From assembly GCA_017165825.1 (NCBI GenBank), contig CM029367.1, positions 8,229,723 to 8,293,722 on the forward strand: a stretch of DNA of 64,000 nt, in the 5' to 3' direction. Origin of the DNA: Hepsetus odoe (Eukaryota > Chordata > Actinopteri > Characiformes > Hepsetidae). Within the stretch, counting starts at the first letter, position 1; every line of letters starts with the position of its first letter. Shown piece after piece: positions 1-15,368 of this stretch. The notes beneath the pieces were generated by a model, which was given only the letters and a program-made list of their open reading frames with translations, had not been told where the DNA came from and made no database searches. Position numbers and translations under genes: made by a program.

Positions 1-1641
1 ACAAAACTCAGATTTCAGAATGACTGCTCCTGCCACTGTTTCTAGCTATACTTTATGCCCTTTTGTCCATGTGTGTGATATTGGCACATTGCATTAGTTT
101 TAATGAGACTAATTACAGCTGTATTTAAAAGTTTGGGCTCCTGTAAACTGATGGTTTTGTTGACATAAAGATGAAAATGTGTATACTCTACAGAGAACAT
201 ATTTCTGCACGTTATCAGCAGAATTATTATTAATTTGCTAATGGCAAACAAATGGGCTGTGCAAAAGTGATGGGGCAGTATATCTTTTTTCTTTAAAATG
301 TTTCCACTACAGTAAAGCTTTCATTGTTTATCTACATTGTCATCATAAAAAAAGCAAACTTTTAACAACAAACAATTCTTGGCTGACTGATTTCATATGA
401 TGGAAAAAGAGATTACATTAGAGATTTCAAAGAGAGATTCAAAGAGTTTCACAGGACTATCATTTTAAGGTAAGAGCATGAAGCTGTGTAGTACATCTGT
501 ATAATGCTGATGAGGAACAGCGAGCACACAGCAGCATAAAAAGTCACAGTCTTTGGAAGTCACACAATTTCCTGCGTTTTGTGCTGAGTCATGGGAACAG
601 AGAAGAGGAAGGATCAGGAAAGGATCATTGGTCACCCTGTCTTCTAGGCCCTAGAGATTCTTTCGAATTGCTTTTGATCCACACTTCTAAGCTAATTACC
701 TGCAGTGTCTTTTCTCTTCAGCAAATGTAACAATCAAAGTTATGTATATATCTCTTTCATGAAAATGTGATATAATTGAGTTAAAAGATCAAAAATACAT
801 TAGAGCATTAACCTGTTAACAGAAGGTTTATATGCATAAATGCTGTATTAAGGTTAAACCTACAATGTGCTGCAAGATTACCAACAAAAAGTAAAGAGTC
901 AGTCACAGCCAAGTTTTGCTTCATAGTCTGGTGAAGAGAGGGAAGAAAAGCCACTTAAAAATTTCACTTCAAATATTATCACCCTAAAGACTTTGCTTTG
1001 AACATTTTATTCTAAACTATATAAAATATTGCTGTATTTGTGTCCTTAAGTTGTTTCTGTATATATATTTTTTGTAGGCTGGAAAGCTGTAACTGTAAGA
1101 TAAGATCAAGAGGGCCTTCAGGAGTGTGCTCTTTGATGACCTCACCCAGCTTCTACCTGATGTAAAACCAAAACAAAGAATCTGATGTCTATGAGTTTAG
1201 TGCTTCTCATGGTTTAAAAAATGTGATCTAGTGCGGGAATCACAAAAGCGGCACTTCAGGCACGCTGTGTTCCTGTAAATGACTAACATTGGCCACCAAG
1301 GGACAGCATGCCGCTAACACTAAAGCCACTTCCTAATATTTATTTTCAGATTTTGAATCGAAATCTCTGCTGAGGAACAATCAAAAAAGGGAGCTGAAAC
1401 ATCTTGCCCAGGTGAACATTTTTTTTTTCAGATTTTAGTATTCAAGGATGATCCTAAATTTAGACTTGAAGTCACTAGAGATGCATGATAAATACACTTC
1501 ACAAATTAAAATTTTAGGTAAGCCACACCAAATAAATGACATGGTACAAGCGTGTTTAGCAAATAAGTAGCTAGGTATAGGCACATAAAATGTTGCAGAT
1601 TAATGTCATGTTATACAGTTAACAGGCTTTCTTTCTTGCTG
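1..1641. other. no gene seen
   Basis: AT-rich sequence without repeats I recognise and without a coding exon. The short frame at 42-251 minus looks random. Confidence 0.6.
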
Positions 1642-1869
1642 GAAAGTGAAAGTGACTATACTTGAACATGCAGCACAGCGAACCACAATGAAATTGCACC
1701 TCTGCATTTAACCAATACACTCACACACATGCAGCTAATGAAAGCTCCCAGGGAGCAGTGATGGGGACCTTGCTCAATGGCACCTCAGAGCAACCTACTG
1801 GCCTGGGATTTGAACCCATGACCTTCTGAATCTGGGGGCAACTCCCTAACCACTAGACCACCACTGCCT
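1642..1869 (-). repeat. tRNA-derived SINE, family A
   Basis: Minus orientation. The plus strand runs from GAAAGTGAAAGTGACTATAC (3' end) through GATGGGGACCTTGCTCAATG and GGGATTTGAACCCATGACCT (B box) to CCCTAACCACTAGACCACCA (A box). Diverged but complete. Confidence 0.8.
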
Positions 1870-5543
<3,674 letters not shown>

Positions 5544-6078
5544 CATTTGAAAATGCTACACGTGTCCTCATAGAGTCTGGGAATGCATAGTGCTCATCAA
5601 ACCACACAAACACACGTTAAAACAAACACTTTCGGGTCCCAACTTTAACCACAGAAAGAGACAAATGTCACGCTGATCATGTTTTTCAGGGTAGCATTTA
5701 TTGCAACCAAATAGGTGCTTACATTACACAAACTCATTGGGTTTATCAGTGCATCTTCTCCAACTGAATTTATTCTCCAAACCCTCTCCAAACTCTTACT
5801 TACACTTACACTTAAAACATGTCTTAAAGAAGCGCACCATAAATTATATGTTATTTACTTACAATCAGCAATTTTAGTTTGTCTGATATTGAGTTATAGT
5901 CGATAATTAAACTGAAACTGAACAACCCATTGTAAACTAAAGCACTTGAAGTGAATTACAGAACTCTACTCTATAGCTTAATTAAGAGAGCGTAGTGGAT
6001 AACACCTCTTCCCCCCACACATGAAATAGTGCAAGGTTCAGTTTTCCCTCCAAATCAGTAAAGGTACTGCTATGCAAA

Positions 6079-6133
6079 TACACACACACACACACACATG
6101 CACGCACAAGCACACACACACACACACACACAT
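6079..6133. repeat. (CA)n microsatellite, imperfect
   Basis: CA repeats interrupted by ATGCACGCACAAG. Confidence 0.9.
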
Positions 6134-6317
6134 ACACATTTAACATTCTTACATTTACTTTGACTTTTATTTTATTGTAGACATTATGAATTCAAGGTAT
6201 TTCATGGTGTATCTTGTCAACTTTATTTTCATTCCTTAATAATCATACATTCCTGCAATTCATGCCTGTAACTTACTTGACTAACACATTCCCAAAAATC
6301 AGGGCATAAATGTGATG

Positions 6318-7200
6318 CTTATGGATAATTTTTGAAATGTTTAAAAACAAATTTCCTCAAAGAGAGATTATACAGTCTCATTAAACAAATCAAGGAAACT
6401 GAAATGATTTCAGACTGTAAAGGGCAAGGGGATAATCCAAAACTGCACACCTGTGATCTCCAATTCATCAGACAGTACAGCATCAAGAGCCATCATTTAT
6501 CAATAGACAAGGGATTACTTTGGCAAACCATGGGTAAGCACTACAATAAAGATTTACATCCACAAATTCCACTTAAAACTTTACTGTGCAAAAACAATAA
6601 GCCATATGTTAACCTTGTCCAGAAGCAGCATCAACTTCTCTGGGCTTGGAGGCATCTGGGGTGGACCATCACACAGTGGAAACAAAAGAATGTATTCCAA
6701 AACATCTGTTTTCCAGATTATTAAGAAGAAAGAAGAATGGGTGCTCCCAAAATGAAAAGGCCCATCCAGAATGTTATTAGTGACTAATTACCAGGCCCTG
6801 GGCCATGGCGGGTGATGACAAGGCAGGTCACTTTTTTGATGGCAGTATTAATGCCAAAAAATACAATAAGGTTTCAGAGCAATAATGCTGCCTTCAAAAC
6901 TATACATTTTCCAAAATGTCCATGCATTTTGTTTCAACAAGACAATGCAAAACCACATTTTGCACACATAACAAAGGCATCGCTGTGGAAGAAGAGGATA
7001 TGGGTACTGGCTTGGCCTGTCTACAGTCCTGACCTGTCCCTAGAGCAGAACATGTGGAGGACTTTGAAGAAAAAAAAATCAAGACAATGACAAAGGACAA
7101 AATAACACCAGAAGCGCTGTATTGTGTGGTATCCTTTTTTGCCAAAATGCACAGATACAAAGGCAAAATAAATGTAAGAATCGCTGCTTTTATTTAGCAT
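6318..7200 (+). mobile_element. decayed Tc1-like transposase fossil
   Basis: Two ORF pieces (6332-6724 and 6812-7090) cover a Tc1 transposase: QQSIK-like helix-turn-helix remnants, RRHLGWTITQWKQK, then CILFQQDNAKPHFA (second catalytic Asp kept) and SPDLSLEQNMWRTLKKK. In the last motif the catalytic Glu position reads Gln. The first catalytic motif is deleted between the pieces. No intact terminal repeats were seen. Confidence 0.8.
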
Positions 7201-7617
7201 TTTCCATACTATCTCGGCTTTTTTCTTATTTGGAGTGATAAAAAACATATTTGATAATAATAATTATCTTTTTTTTTATCTGAAATTTTGGAAGATATTA
7301 AAATCGGACAAACTGGTAATGAGGAATATGTTTGAAAGAATAGAATTCTTTTATTCTTTTAACTGATACTTCTATAAAACCCTACTGGTTTTAAAGAAGA
7401 AATACTGAATTGGTATCTCAAGGTTTCTGTTAAAAGGGGTATCATGCCTTCACTATAAACGCCTACAAACTGAGTGGTAAATGTCACTTTTTGGCCAACA
7501 TAGAAGTGTTAATTATCAGTTAGCTTTATCATCTCAGAATTTCCATATCGGGCATGCCTAATTTCTAATAGGCATCAAAGGAGGAGATGCACCAGAGAGT
7601 TTCCCAGCAGCTGATAC

Positions 7618-7674
7618 CTGAGCTGCAGGAGTCCTCCATTTCCTCAAGCGCAGTTCCGTACTTCCTCTGGCATC
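7618..7674 (-). other. exon-like segment with good splice sites (unassigned)
   Basis: On the minus strand TCTCTTTTCGCAG|GATGCC precedes 57 nt ending CTCAG|gtatca. One frame reads CQRKYGTALEEMEDSCSS and another is also open. G+C is higher than its surroundings. No family recognised. Confidence 0.2.
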
Positions 7675-7816
7675 CTGCGAAAAGAGACACGCTTTGGTTA
7701 ATAGAGCTCAGTAAGAAGCCTCATATCCGAACACTCTTTACTGCAGGAAACCTCTGGAGTGCCAAGCCTGGAGCTGTAGCACCTGTCTGCAGCCGTTTTC
7801 CTCCACTACCCACCCC

Positions 7817-7873
<57 letters not shown>

Positions 7874-7879
<6 letters not shown>

Positions 7880-9723
7880 AATACACTACACTAATAGCAG
7901 GGGTGAAGTTTCACGACCTCAGGCACTATCTTCAGTCTTTTTTTCCTGTTTGCTTTTCTCTTCCTCTTATCCACATGAAATCAAGAGGGGAGAGTAGTGA
8001 GTGCTGATGTGAGAGATGTGAGATTGTCTTGAAAAAAGATATTCAGTTATGACACAAGTTTCAGCTGCAAAGACACAGCATTTATTTTTTCTGGCTTACG
8101 CAGTGTAAGGGCTTGTTTTTTACCTTAAGGCTTGTGGGCTGCAAAACAGAACATACAATGTTTTGGAAAGACAGGCCTGTTTACTTGCTTTATTTTTTGA
8201 CAGTTAACATTTAAAAGTTCCTCATCAAATGATGATGAAAACATTTCATGAAAGACAAAGTAATTCAATGACCCAATTATATATGTATGTTAGTCTGTCA
8301 AGCTGTTTAAAAAGGCAGATAGCCTTTTCTCAACATTCTTGATTTTGAGTCCTCTGTCCATGCTCACTTGCAGACTGCAAACAAGCCAGACACAAACCAA
8401 TTTGAAAAATGATCACATCTTTACCCAGACCTTCTTAAATTTGCATTATCTCGTTTTCAAGCCCACCAGCTCCTTTCTTTCTTTGCTTGTGATTTGAACC
8501 GCACACCTCTCTACCTCCCACCAACCCCAGCTCATTAACAGCAGCACATCTTTACATACTGGCAGTAATTTGTCTCAATGCCCACATCCTGAAAGAAGAG
8601 CATGATAAACTGTTAAAGCTGCAAATTTGACATGTCAAGATGACAAAAAAGAAAGCTATTCCTCTTTCAACACTATAAACAAAATAATTAAATTTCTCCT
8701 AGAAAAATCAGAGACAAATAAGCATAACATTTTCAGTACCAGTCTATACAAATATAAAAAGACACTTGGTCTTTTAACTTTCCCCGGTAAGATTCTGTTT
8801 ACTAACTAATCAAAAAGTTACTTTCTATGTGTTTATTGCAACATTCATCAGAATGAACACACCTCCTTTGAAGAATATCTTTTGCCTAGTTTTTATATGT
8901 ATGCTCTGCAGATTGAGGAGTGAAAAGTACATTTAGCAGTGTTGATACAGTACAAAAAAGTATTTCCAAAAAGCAGGCATAACCATTAAAATCAGCCCTT
9001 AACACTTAAACTACAAAACCAGACAAGTGGGAGGATAGATCAAATGTAAACAAGTACGTTATAACAAATGGGTCCAAACTCTTAACCACAGAAAGAGACA
9101 AATGTCAAGCTAATAATGGCGCAACCTCATTAGCAAGTTTATCACTGCATCCTATTCAACAGATCGCATTCTCCTCCTCCTATGCCTCTTTTTTTACACA
9201 TTCACATGCAAAAAAAGATTGCACCATATATCAGTTGCCTATGTTATTCACTGAAAACATTTTTCAAATAATTTAAAATTTTCAATAGAGCATAGTGGAT
9301 ATACTGGAGCATACTGTTTTTGTGGTAAGTGAGTTTTTGCCAGTAAATTACACTGTAAAACATTAGAATAAATGCAAACTAATTAAATAAAAGATTTAAG
9401 CAAACACAATAAGCTGCATATATTTTTTTTTACTTAAGTTTATTTTGTTAGTGTTTTTATTCATTTTATTAATTTCATTATTTATTGGTATTTCTCTGAT
9501 ATTTGGCTTTATTACATACAATTTTTGCATGTAATTTATGATTACAAAAACATGCGTATTCATATAATAAATATTTGGAAAAACCAAATAAGCTCAAAAA
9601 TCTAACAAGGAGAAATATGTTAGAAATAACTGCAATTGCATTTTATGATATACTGACAAAGTCCATACATGTTCATTTAAGCATGTAAAATTTATTTGAT
9701 TGATTGAAATTTTGTGCGACTTA
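7874..9723. other. no gene seen (duplicated at 10972-12821)
   Basis: Non-coding, AT-rich. Short frames (60 and 63 codons) appear identically in both copies and are not protein-like. Confidence 0.6.
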
Positions 9724-10227
9724 CAGTACTGTGCAAAAGTTTTAGGCAGGGGTGGAAAAAATGCTGTAAACAAAGAACACTTTCAGAAATGGAAGTGTTA
9801 ATCATTTATTTTCATCAATCAACAAAATGCAGTGAATGAACAAAAGAGACATCTAAATCAAATCAATATTTGGTGTGACCACCCTTTGCCTTCAAAACAG
9901 CATCAATTCTTCTAGGTACACTTGCACACAGTTTTTGAAGGAACTCGGCTGGTAGGTTGTTCCAAACATCTTGGAGAACTAACCACAGATCTTCTGTGGA
10001 TGTAGGCTTCCTCACATCCTTCTGTCTCTTCATGCAATCCCAGACACACTCGATGATGTTGAGATCAGGGCTCTGTGGGGGCCATAAGAATTGATGCTGG
10101 TTTGAAGGCAAAAGGTAGTAACACCAAATATTGATTTGATTTAGATTTTTCTTTTGTTCGCTCACTTTGCATTTTGTAAATTTATTTTTTTTTTTACACA
10201 CCTGCCTAAAACTTTTGCACAGTACTG
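9724..10227 (-). mobile_element. fold-back, non-autonomous Tc1-like element (copy 1)
   Basis: A 504 bp element with ends CAGTACTGTGCAAAAG and its mirror, flanked by TA on both sides (9722-9723 and 10228-10229). The minus strand encodes only the last third of a transposase: QSPDLNIIECVWDCMK (third motif, Glu present) to the C-terminal AVLKAKGGHTKY. The codons for IDAVLKAKGGHTKY occur again in opposite orientation at 10086-10145, so both arms derive from the 3' end of the parent transposon. It cannot encode a whole transposase. Confidence 0.88.
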
Positions 10228-10475
10228 TAGTTATTTTTTTGAGTATGCCAAAACTTATTACTAGCAGCATATATCAGAGCCTGGACATTTTAGAGATATG
10301 CTAGAGATATGCTATGTTCTGTGCTAGGTGAAGCTCTGCTCCAGAGCCACGCTTTATAACCATTTCTTTTCTTTTTTGCCAGAGGCAACTGTGGCAGCAA
10401 TAAAGAAAATGACAGCAGCCAGGGAGCCTGGTACAAAACCTGACACTGCAATCAAGAGTGCTTGGATACTTTTAC

Positions 10476-10528
<53 letters not shown>

Positions 10529-10897
10529 NNNNNNNNNNNNNNNNNNNNNNNNNNNNNNNNNNNNNNNNNNNNNNNNNNNNNNNNNNNNNNNNNNNNNNNN
10601 NNNNNNNNNNNNNNNNNNNNNNNNNNNNNNNNNNNNNNNNNNNNNNNNNNNNNNNNNNNNNNNNNNNNNNNNNNNNNNNNNNNNNNNNNNNNNNNNNNNN
10701 NNNNNNNNNNNNNNNNNNNNNNNNNNNNNNNNNNNNNNNNNNNNNNNNNNNNNNNNNNNNNNNNNNNNNNNNNNNNNNNNNNNNNNNNNNNNNNNNNNNN
10801 NNNNNNNNNNNNNNNNNNNNNNNNNNNNNNNNNNNNNNNNNNNNNNNNNNNNNNNNNNNNNNNNNNNNNNNNNNNNNNNNNNNNNNNNNNNNNNNNN
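10529..10897. other. assembly gap (369 N)
   Basis: A run of N within a CA microsatellite. Apparent reading frames through it (TH and VC repeats) are meaningless. Confidence 0.99.
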
Positions 10898-10977
<80 letters not shown>

Positions 10978-13573
10978 AATACACTACACTAATAGCAGGG
11001 GTGAAGTTTCACGACCTCAGGCACTATCTTCAGTCTTTTTTTCCTGTTTGCTTTTCTCTTCCTCTTATCCACATGAAATCAAGAGGGGAGAGTAGTGAGT
11101 GCTGATGTGAGAGATGTGAGATTGTCTTGAAAAAAGATATTCAGTTATGACACAAGTTTCAGCTGCAAAGACACAGCATTTATTTTTTCTGGCTTACGCA
11201 GTGTAAGGGCTTGTTTTTTACCTTAAGGCTTGTGGGCTGCAAAACAGAACATACAATGTTTTGGAAAGACAGGCCTGTTTACTTGCTTTATTTTTTGACA
11301 GTTAACATTTAAAAGTTCCTCATCAAATGATGATGAAAACATTTCATGAAAGACAAAGTAATTCAATGACCCAATTATATATGTATGTTAGTCTGTCAAG
11401 CTGTTTAAAAAGGCAGATAGCCTTTTCTCAACATTCTTGATTTTGAGTCCTCTGTCCATGCTCACTTGCAGACTGCAAACAAGCCAGACACAAACCAATT
11501 TGAAAAATGATCACATCTTTACCCAGACCTTCTTAAATTTGCATTATCTCGTTTTCAAGCCCACCAGCTCCTTTCTTTCTTTGCTTGTGATTTGAACCGC
11601 ACACCTCTCTACCTCCCACCAACCCCAGCTCATTAACAGCAGCACATCTTTACATACTGGCAGTAATTTGTCTCAATGCCCACATCCTGAAAGAAGAGCA
11701 TGATAAACTGTTAAAGCTGCAAATTTGACATGTCAAGATGACAAAAAAGAAAGCTATTCCTCTTTCAACACTATAAACAAAATAATTAAATTTCTCCTAG
11801 AAAAATCAGAGACAAATAAGCATAACATTTTCAGTACCAGTCTATACAAATATAAAAAGACACTTGGTCTTTTAACTTTCCCCGGTAAGATTCTGTTTAC
11901 TAACTAATCAAAAAGTTACTTTCTATGTGTTTATTGCAACATTCATCAGAATGAACACACCTCCTTTGAAGAATATCTTTTGCCTAGTTTTTATATGTAT
12001 GCTCTGCAGATTGAGGAGTGAAAAGTACATTTAGCAGTGTTGATACAGTACAAAAAAGTATTTCCAAAAAGCAGGCATAACCATTAAAATCAGCCCTTAA
12101 CACTTAAACTACAAAACCAGACAAGTGGGAGGATAGATCAAATGTAAACAAGTACGTTATAACAAATGGGTCCAAACTCTTAACCACAGAAAGAGACAAA
12201 TGTCAAGCTAATAATGGCGCAACCTCATTAGCAAGTTTATCACTGCATCCTATTCAACAGATCGCATTCTCCTCCTCCTATGCCTCTTTTTTTACACATT
12301 CACATGCAAAAAAAGATTGCACCATATATCAGTTGCCTATGTTATTCACTGAAAACATTTTTCAAATAATTTAAAATTTTCAATAGAGCATAGTGGATAT
12401 ACTGGAGCATACTGTTTTTGTGGTAAGTGAGTTTTTGCCAGTAAATTACACTGTAAAACATTAGAATAAATGCAAACTAATTAAATAAAAGATTTAAGCA
12501 AACACAATAAGCTGCATATATTTTTTTTTACTTAAGTTTATTTTGTTAGTGTTTTTATTCATTTTATTAATTTCATTATTTATTGGTATTTCTCTGATAT
12601 TTGGCTTTATTACATACAATTTTTGCATGTAATTTATGATTACAAAAACATGCGTATTCATATAATAAATATTTGGAAAAACCAAATAAGCTCAAAAATC
12701 TAACAAGGAGAAATATGTTAGAAATAACTGCAATTGCATTTTATGATATACTGACAAAGTCCATACATGTTCATTTAAGCATGTAAAATTTATTTGATTG
12801 ATTGAAATTTTGTGCGACTTACAGTACTGTGCAAAAGTTTTAGGCAGGGGTGGAAAAAATGCTGTAAACAAAGAACACTTTCAGAAATGGAAGTGTTAAT
12901 CATTTATTTTCATCAATCAACAAAATGCAGTGAATGAACAAAAGAGACATCTAAATCAAATCAATATTTGGTGTGACCACCCTTTGCCTTCAAAACAGCA
13001 TCAATTCTTCTAGGTACACTTGCACACAGTTTTTGAAGGAACTCGGCTGGTAGGTTGTTCCAAACATCTTGGAGAACTAACCACAGATCTTCTGTGGATG
13101 TAGGCTTCCTCACATCCTTCTGTCTCTTCATGCAATCCCAGACACACTCGATGATGTTGAGATCAGGGCTCTGTGGGGGCCATAAGAATTGATGCTGGTT
13201 TGAAGGCAAAAGGTAGTAACACCAAATATTGATTTGATTTAGATTTTTCTTTTGTTCGCTCACTTTGCATTTTGTAAATTTATTTTTTTTTTTACACACC
13301 TGCCTAAAACTTTTGCACAGTACTGTAGTTATTTTTTTGAGTATGCCAAAACTTATTACTAGCAGCATATATCAGAGCCTGGACATTTTAGAGATATGCT
13401 AGAGATATGCTATGTTCTGTGCTAGGTGAAGCTCTGCTCCAGAGCCACGCTTTATAACCATTTCTTTTCTTTTTTGCCAGAGGCAACTGTGGCAGCAATA
13501 AAGAAAATGACAGCAGCCAGGGAGCCTGGTACAAAACCTGACACTGCAATCAAGAGTGCTTGGATACTTTTAC

Positions 13574-13622
<49 letters not shown>
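10898..13622. repeat. large direct repeat, right copy
   Basis: Second copy of 7819-10528. It starts with a CA microsatellite (10898-10970) after the gap and ends with a CA microsatellite (13576-13622), after which the sequence is unique (AAGGAAAGACTCAGTAAGAC). Confidence 0.9.
12822..13325 (-). mobile_element. fold-back Tc1-like element (copy 2, inside duplicated block)
   Basis: Appears identical to the element at 9724-10227 and exactly 3,098 bp away from it, as is the whole surrounding block. It should not be counted as an independent insertion. Confidence 0.85.
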
Positions 13623-13623
<1 letters not shown>

Positions 13624-14186
13624 GGAAAGACTCAGTAAGACCTATAAGATCATGCGCGACCACATGTCCACACAAAAGACACTGTGCATACACAGCCAGT
13701 GCATCATCACATGACAAACACGCTCTCATTCAGTCAACCGAAATCATACTATCTCTCGACATTCAGCGTGCGTTTGTGTATGTGTGTGTCTACACCTTCC
13801 AATGTGTAATGGGTGCTGCCATGTTAAGATCTCAAATCTTAGATTGAGTCCAGGTGAGGTTAAGACAGTTGAAGTCCCACTTATGTCCCACTTGCTATGG
13901 GACATAAACATGCTTAAAATTAGCAGCTCTCAAACAATTCCAAAATACTTTACAAGGTCAAGAAAAAGGTCAAGTTCTGAAACTTGGAAGGGAAGGGATG
14001 CTGTGCAGGTCAGGTTAAGGTATAGATAATATAATTCACCCCTGACAGTACAACATAGTAGTTAAAATTCTATAATGCACCTAGAGTGAGTTTTAAAGGT
14101 ACAGTGCTTTCACTTTTGCAAGGGCACTACCACGCATATTCTCTATGCATCATTCAGCAAATTGCTAGTCACCTTTTTGAAATAAA

Positions 14187-14592
14187 TGAAAGTGACTATT
14201 CTTGTCATTGTGAGTACATGGCACAACACATAGTGAACCACAAAAAAATTACACCTCTGAATTTTTACCCTCACACAAACACGTGCAGCAGGGGGCAGCT
14301 ATTGAAAGTGCCAGGGTAGCAGTGACGGGGACAGTACCTTGCTCAAGGGTACCTCAGGGCCACTTACTGGTAAGAGATTCAAACCCACAATCTTCCGATC
14401 CAGGGGGACAGTACCTTGCTCAAGGGTACCTCAGGGCCACCTACTGGTAAGAGATTCAAACCCACAATCTTCTGATCCAGGGGGACAGTACCTTGCTCAA
14501 GGGTACCTCAGGGCCACCTACTGGTAAGAGATTCAAACCCACAATCTCCCGATCCAGGGGCCAAGTCTCTAAACACTAGACCACCACTGCTG
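14187..14592 (-). repeat. tRNA-derived SINE, family A, with tandem triplication inside
   Basis: Read on the minus strand, this is the family A SINE: head GGTGGTCTAGTGTTTAGAGA, tail at 14187 with AGTCACTTTCA. The segment carrying ACAGTACCTTGCTCAAGGGT occurs three times with a 77-base period, starting at 14331, 14408 and 14485. Each unit includes the B-box part (GAGATTCAAACCC on the plus strand). The single-copy state is seen in the other family members. Confidence 0.85.
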
Positions 14593-14875
14593 TTACAGAG
14601 CTGATGTAACAGAATTGTCATTTAGGGATGTGCCTAAAGTGTGTACATTTTAAAGTGTACAAATTATACATTTATTTTTCATAAATATAAAGGTCCTTGC
14701 TGTAGCTTTCATAACTCTGAGGCCATCACCTTTCTAAGTCAAACTCACAGAGATACTTAGGGGTGAGGGCAATTAAGAATTTTATAAGCAATAAGGAATA
14801 GTTCAACATAGGCTAAGAAAAGCATTAACTACATTTTCTGTATTATGTAAGGATAGTGTGTTTCTTAAATATTTT

Positions 14876-15165
14876 TAAATATATAGACAGATTGCCAGTC
14901 TGTCGCAGGGCACAAAACACATACATACACACAGAAACATACCTACCTACAGGCAATTTAGCATCTCCAATTCACCTGACATGCATGTCTTTGGATGGTG
15001 GGAGGAAATCGGAGCTCCTGGAGAAAATCACACGGACATAAGGAGAATATGCAAACTCCACACAGAAAGGACCCGGACCACCCCGCCTGGAATTTGAACT
15101 CAAATGGCCATTCAGTCAGCAATGCTTAAAACTAGATCACTCTAACCACCAAACATCTTTCACCA
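14876..15165 (-). repeat. tRNA-derived SINE, second family (B)
   Basis: Minus orientation. The plus strand shows AGACAGATTGCCAGTCTGTC, CTACAGGCAATTTAGCATCT, CACCTGACATGCATGTCTTT, GGTGGGAGGAAATCGGAGCT and ATATGCAAACTCCACACAGA, then the degenerate head. This is a widespread fish SINE layout (tRNA-like head, a body rich in GGAAACCGGAG-like sequence, and a tail shared with an RTE-type LINE). Confidence 0.75.
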
Positions 15166-15199
15166 GTCTTCTTTAAAATTTACATTAAATTGTAATAAA

Positions 15200-15368
15200 T
15201 GAATTTGACATTTGATTTAATTCAGCAAATAAAAAGAATCTTTGCATGAAAATCTGCAGAAAAGTGTCATGTTGACGTCTGTTCTGAGTGGATAATGTGT
15301 TAACTTAATGTTCCTTGGAAAATCAACCATTTGTGCAGGGGTGTTCAAACTTTTGCATACAGCTGTTG
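15200..15368. mobile_element. Tc1-type terminal fragment (solo end)
   Basis: The block ends AGGGGTGTTCAAACTTTTGC then ATACAGCTGT, a typical terminal inverted repeat of another fish Tc1 group. No transposase and no partner end were found nearby. Confidence 0.55.

Larger units (their letters stand above)
7819..10528. repeat. large direct repeat, left copy
   Basis: Block from one CA microsatellite (7819-7872) to another (10478-10528). Unique landmarks at 7873, 8627, 9396, 9724, 9863 and 10461 recur exactly 3,098 bp later. By eye the interiors are identical. It ends at the N gap. It holds the fold-back Tc1 element and otherwise no recognised gene. Confidence 0.9.

Noticed and set aside
10328..11095. 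Long ORFs spanning the N gap (TH or VC repeats)
   Set aside because: They are produced by CA microsatellites and unknown bases and carry no protein signal.
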